64,000 nucleotides of DNA from Falsibacillus albus (GTDB lineage: Bacteria > Bacillota > Bacilli > Bacillales > DSM-25281), in the NCBI RefSeq assembly GCF_003668575.1, contig NZ_RCVZ01000003.1, positions 380,430 to 444,429 on the forward strand, read 5' to 3'. The stretch's first letter is position 1, and each line of letters begins with the position of its first letter. The notes under the pieces are model-generated. The model was not told where the DNA came from and searched no databases. It was given only the letters and a program-made list of their open reading frames with translations. This document shows positions 61,452-64,000 of the stretch, in pieces. Position numbers and translations under genes: made by a program.

Positions 61452-62117
61452 TTGTTGGTCTATCAGCTTCGTTTTTTCAAAGGGCTTCGGCACCCGAATG
61501 ACCAGTTTCACCAGCTTGAAAAGGCTGAAACGATTTATGATCTTCGACTGAGATTTTTCCTGCTTTTTGCAGCGAGCGTTTTGATTTTTGCCGTTATCTC
61601 TATGTTCGGTCTCGGCACAAATGAGATTTCCGGCGAAGTCAATATCCTTACAAACTCTCAGTTTGAGTGGGAAAAGTTTTTATTTTTACTTGGAAGGATA
61701 TTACTAGGCTTTATCTTCCCTGCCCTCTATCTCTACTTAATGTCACTCTGGTTTTGGATTTGGACGGACGCAGATTACCGAAAACTTATGGTCGTCCACA
61801 GTTTTGTACTGATGATTCTATTAACGGAACAAGTCATACATACAATTTTCGTAGTTTGGTTGGGTCTGGGCTGGTTCTCATCCCCACTATCTCTTGGAGT
61901 CATTGCCCAAAGCCTGGATTTCCCGAAATGGCTCATTGCCTTTTTAGGGTGCATCACCGTTTTCAAAATTTGGGCCCTCACCCTTCAATACATAGGGATC
62001 AGAAAATTAGCGAGGACGAATCGAGCCGTCACCATTTTGCTTGTTCTGTCGATTCATCTCATTTATTGGGCAATTGCCGCGACACTCGCATTCTTTGAAT
62101 TGAAAACATTTTTCTAA
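61452..62117 (+). CDS. YIP1-family membrane protein (YknW-like)
   Basis: 221 residues from a TTG at 61452 after GGGAGG (an adjacent TTG is possible). Five or six membrane helices with a charged first 30 residues. It is followed 15 bp later by an HlyD-type adaptor gene. In B. subtilis YknW (YIP1 family) and YknX (adaptor) occur together with the ABC proteins YknYZ. The sequence is only loosely similar, so the assignment rests mainly on topology and neighbour. No ABC transporter genes follow here. Confidence 0.6.
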   Translation: MLVYQLRFFKGLRHPNDQFHQLEKAETIYDLRLRFFLLFAASVLIFAVISMFGLGTNEISGEVNILTNSQFEWEKFLFLLGRILLGFIFPALYLYLMSLWFWIWTDADYRKLMVVHSFVLMILLTEQVIHTIFVVWLGLGWFSSPLSLGVIAQSLDFPKWLIAFLGCITVFKIWALTLQYIGIRKLARTNRAVTILLVLSIHLIYWAIAATLAFFELKTFF

Positions 62118-62132
62118 AAAGGCGGTGAAACC

Positions 62133-63362
62133 ATGTCGAAAAAGACAATTTGGATTAGTTTAGCCCTACTGGTTTTTGTCGGGCTTAACCTTTATCTCAT
62201 CTATAAAAAAGACAGTTCCATTCAACGAACGAACTATCTTTCTAAATGGACGTCGGTTCAAAAAAAGGATTTAAAAAACTCTTTTACCGCATCGGGTGTG
62301 ATTGATGCGGAAGAAACAAACCATGTGTTTATCGATCCTAATCAAACCTTCAAGCAATTCCTCGTCAAAAAAGGCGACCACGTCGATGCCGGGACACCGC
62401 TATTTGAATACAGCGGCTTGGATCTCCAAGAGCAGCGTGAAATGATCGTCGCCGAGCAGGATCGATTGCGGGAAGAAGCAGCGAGTATTGATAGTTTGCT
62501 AGCTGACTTGGAATCAATGCGGTCTTCGTTACCTCAGGATTCATCCTATTCCACTGATCAAAAGGCCGACCAGGTCGATCCGGAGGCGGGGGCACGTCTT
62601 GAAACCTACTATTCTCTTTCTAAAACGATTTCCGAAAAGCAATTGGAGAAGGAGAAAGTTCAGCAGCAAATTGATGTGTACGACCAGAAACTGACGACAT
62701 TGCAGAATGGAGAATCCAATTTACAGGTGGCAAGTCCGTATAGTGGAACTGTATCGGATATTTCAGACGACCTAGATAATCCTGCGATCACGATCGTCTC
62801 GAACACATCCATCGTCAAAGGTTCGTTTTCCGAGATGGAACGCGATAAAGCAAAAGAAGGGATGAAGACGATTCTTTCTTCTTCTCACTGGAAAAAGGAC
62901 GTGAAGGGCTCTTTGGCAAAGGTCGATTCCCTTCCAGAGCAAAAGCCTACTGCTGACGGTGTGTCCACATATCCATTCACGATCATGATGGAGGAAGGAA
63001 AAACCGATTCGCTTCAGGGTTATCATGTCGATGCAGAAATCATCACGAAGGAAGCGGATAATGCCCATGCCCTTCCTGAAAAAAGCATCGTGAAAAAGAA
63101 CAAGAAACACAGCGTTTGGGTACTGAACGATGAAGGGATTGTCGAAAAGGCAACCGTCGATATCGGCATTGAGGATGACGGCTATGTAGAGGTAAAAAGC
63201 GGCGTCAAAAAAGGCACACACGTGGCTGAACTGCCCTCAGAGGTTCATCGCGAGGGTCCATTCATCACCAAGATCAAACCTTCTAGGATCCTTTGGGACA
63301 AAGATGCCGACTTCTCAGAGGAATGGAAATACATCATATTGGGAATCTTGGAACCGCAGTAA
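62133..63362 (+). CDS. HlyD/RND-type membrane fusion protein (YknX-like)
   Basis: 409 residues. N-terminal membrane anchor (about 5-24), a lipoyl/barrel-sandwich half (VIDAEETNHVFIDPNQTFKQFLVKKGDHVDAGTPL), a coiled coil (about 100-190, EEAASIDSLLADLESM ... SEKQLEKEKVQQQIDVYDQK), the second lipoyl half (SPYSGTVSDIS), and beta-barrel and C-terminal domains (PEKSIVKKNKKHSVWVLNDEG). Such adaptors work with MacB-type ABC exporters in Gram-positives. The partner ABC genes are not next to it, since a REP terminator and a convergent gene follow. Translationally close to the YIP1-family gene upstream (AAGGCGGTG site). Confidence 0.85.
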   Translation: MSKKTIWISLALLVFVGLNLYLIYKKDSSIQRTNYLSKWTSVQKKDLKNSFTASGVIDAEETNHVFIDPNQTFKQFLVKKGDHVDAGTPLFEYSGLDLQEQREMIVAEQDRLREEAASIDSLLADLESMRSSLPQDSSYSTDQKADQVDPEAGARLETYYSLSKTISEKQLEKEKVQQQIDVYDQKLTTLQNGESNLQVASPYSGTVSDISDDLDNPAITIVSNTSIVKGSFSEMERDKAKEGMKTILSSSHWKKDVKGSLAKVDSLPEQKPTADGVSTYPFTIMMEEGKTDSLQGYHVDAEIITKEADNAHALPEKSIVKKNKKHSVWVLNDEGIVEKATVDIGIEDDGYVEVKSGVKKGTHVAELPSEVHREGPFITKIKPSRILWDKDADFSEEWKYIILGILEPQ

Positions 63363-63371
63363 CAAAAAATT

Positions 63372-63420
63372 AAAGGGTGACAGGCACCATCCAGAATTTG
63401 GATGGTGCCTGTCACCCTTT
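63372..63420. repeat. REP-type palindrome copy 11, likely bidirectional terminator
   Basis: 22-bp arms starting AAAGGGTGACAGGCACCA around a 5-base loop, with A-run on the left and T-run on the right. It separates two convergent genes with no other terminator in sight. Confidence 0.9.
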
Positions 63421-63421
63421 T

Positions 63422-64000
63422 TTAAACACCTAAAATATAGAGCATGATCGGCAAGGTGATGATGCTCATTAACGTACTGACTAAAGTGACCGAGGAGACG
63501 AACTCCGGTTTCGCGTTGAACTGGAGGGCGAACATCGTCGTGTTGGCCGCAGTCGGCATCGCTGCCATTAAAATCATGATATTCCTCACGACTTCCGAAA
63601 CGGGAAGCAAAAAGGCAAATGCGGTCGCAATCAATGGCGACAGGATAAATTTGATGATCAGTGATATCGTCATTTTCTCAAGCTCCAGGTTTCGGAGGGA
63701 GATCGTCGCCAGCTGCATGCCGAGGATGATCATGATTGTTGGCACCGTCGCATCTGAAATCATATCGATCGCCTTGTAGATTTGCCTTGGAAAATGAAAG
63801 TGGATAAGCTGAAGGATGATTCCCAGGATGGCCCCGTACATGATCGGCATGCGGACCACGGCCATCAGCGCCACTCGCGCCCCTTCCTGCCGGTCGCTTC
63901 CTTTCGCGGCATAATAGATCCCGATCGTGCTCATGATCAGCTGTTGGATGATCATGAAGATGACCGCAACATCAAACCCCGCCGCTCCAAAAGCGAACAA
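63422..64000 (-). CDS. AEC family transporter (C-terminal part)
   Basis: The frame stays open to the right edge of the window, so the N-terminal third is missing; about 192 residues are seen. At least five membrane helices, with RMPIMYGAILGIILQL, ATVPTIMIILGMQLA, FILSPLIATAFAFLLP and AAMPTAANTTMFALQFNAKPEF. The last two blocks are typical of auxin-efflux-carrier-like (AEC) permeases, which in bacteria carry malate or other organic anions. The substrate is not visible in the sequence. The ATG at 64000 is internal. Confidence 0.85.
   Translation of the reverse strand: MFAFGAAGFDVAVIFMIIQQLIMSTIGIYYAAKGSDRQEGARVALMAVVRMPIMYGAILGIILQLIHFHFPRQIYKAIDMISDATVPTIMIILGMQLATISLRNLELEKMTISLIIKFILSPLIATAFAFLLPVSEVVRNIMILMAAMPTAANTTMFALQFNAKPEFVSSVTLVSTLMSIITLPIMLYILGV

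Overview
The window comes from a low-to-mid GC, Gram-positive, endospore-forming Bacillaceae. DegS-DegU, TreR, YvyE-TagV-TagO and a Spo0E-family protein all resemble Bacillus orthologues, and start sites carry strong AGGAGG-type ribosome binding sites. The envelope is of the S-layer/SLH type known from Bacillus anthracis and relatives. The species cannot be named from the sequence alone.

Layout. 1-7.1 kb: conserved chromosomal genes (treR partial, a Spo0E-like gene, degU-degS, yvyE, tagV, tagO). 7.4-10.7 kb: accessory secretion pair secA2-slaP. 10.7-13.2 kb: a large secreted phosphodiester glycosidase. 13.3-17.5 kb: an accessory island with a PlcR-like TPR regulator, a divergently transcribed 45-residue exported peptide resembling PapR, two paralogous lipoproteins, a small unknown protein and a candidate small RNA. 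17.7-24.5 kb: two convergent S-layer genes with closely related SLH modules, separated by a decayed SLH gene. 25.2-34.1 kb: divergent operons for the secondary cell wall polymer (wecC-tagA-glycosyltransferase-ligase/polymerase to the left; csaB-glycosyltransferase-MurJ-like flippase to the right). 34.2-51.9 kb: a run of exported enzymes, six with SLH modules (two GH73-type glucosaminidases, NlpC/P60, subtilase, amidase, 5'-nucleotidase), plus a large subtilase without SLH and an unknown anchored protein. 52-64 kb: a lipoprotein, a frameshifted REP-associated tyrosine transposase (RAYT), yetJ, two c-di-GMP-I riboswitches each heading a gene for a tiny membrane protein, a polysaccharide deacetylase, DUF1015, serA-serC, a YknW/YknX-like pair and part of an AEC transporter.

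How it works together (inference from known families). TagO and TagA start a lipid-linked polymer, WecC supplies UDP-ManNAcA, the GT4 enzymes extend it, the MurJ-like protein and the ligase/polymerase export and finish it, TagV may attach it to peptidoglycan, and CsaB adds pyruvate ketals. SLH modules then bind the pyruvylated polymer, which holds the two S-layer proteins and the SLH enzymes on the wall. SecA2 and SlaP export S-layer proteins.

Two repeat families run through the intergenic DNA: eleven copies of a palindrome built on GGTGCCTGTCACC, two of which flank the RAYT gene, and a degenerate MITE-like family with GGCTCTTTTC ends. Several palindromes lie exactly where terminators are expected.
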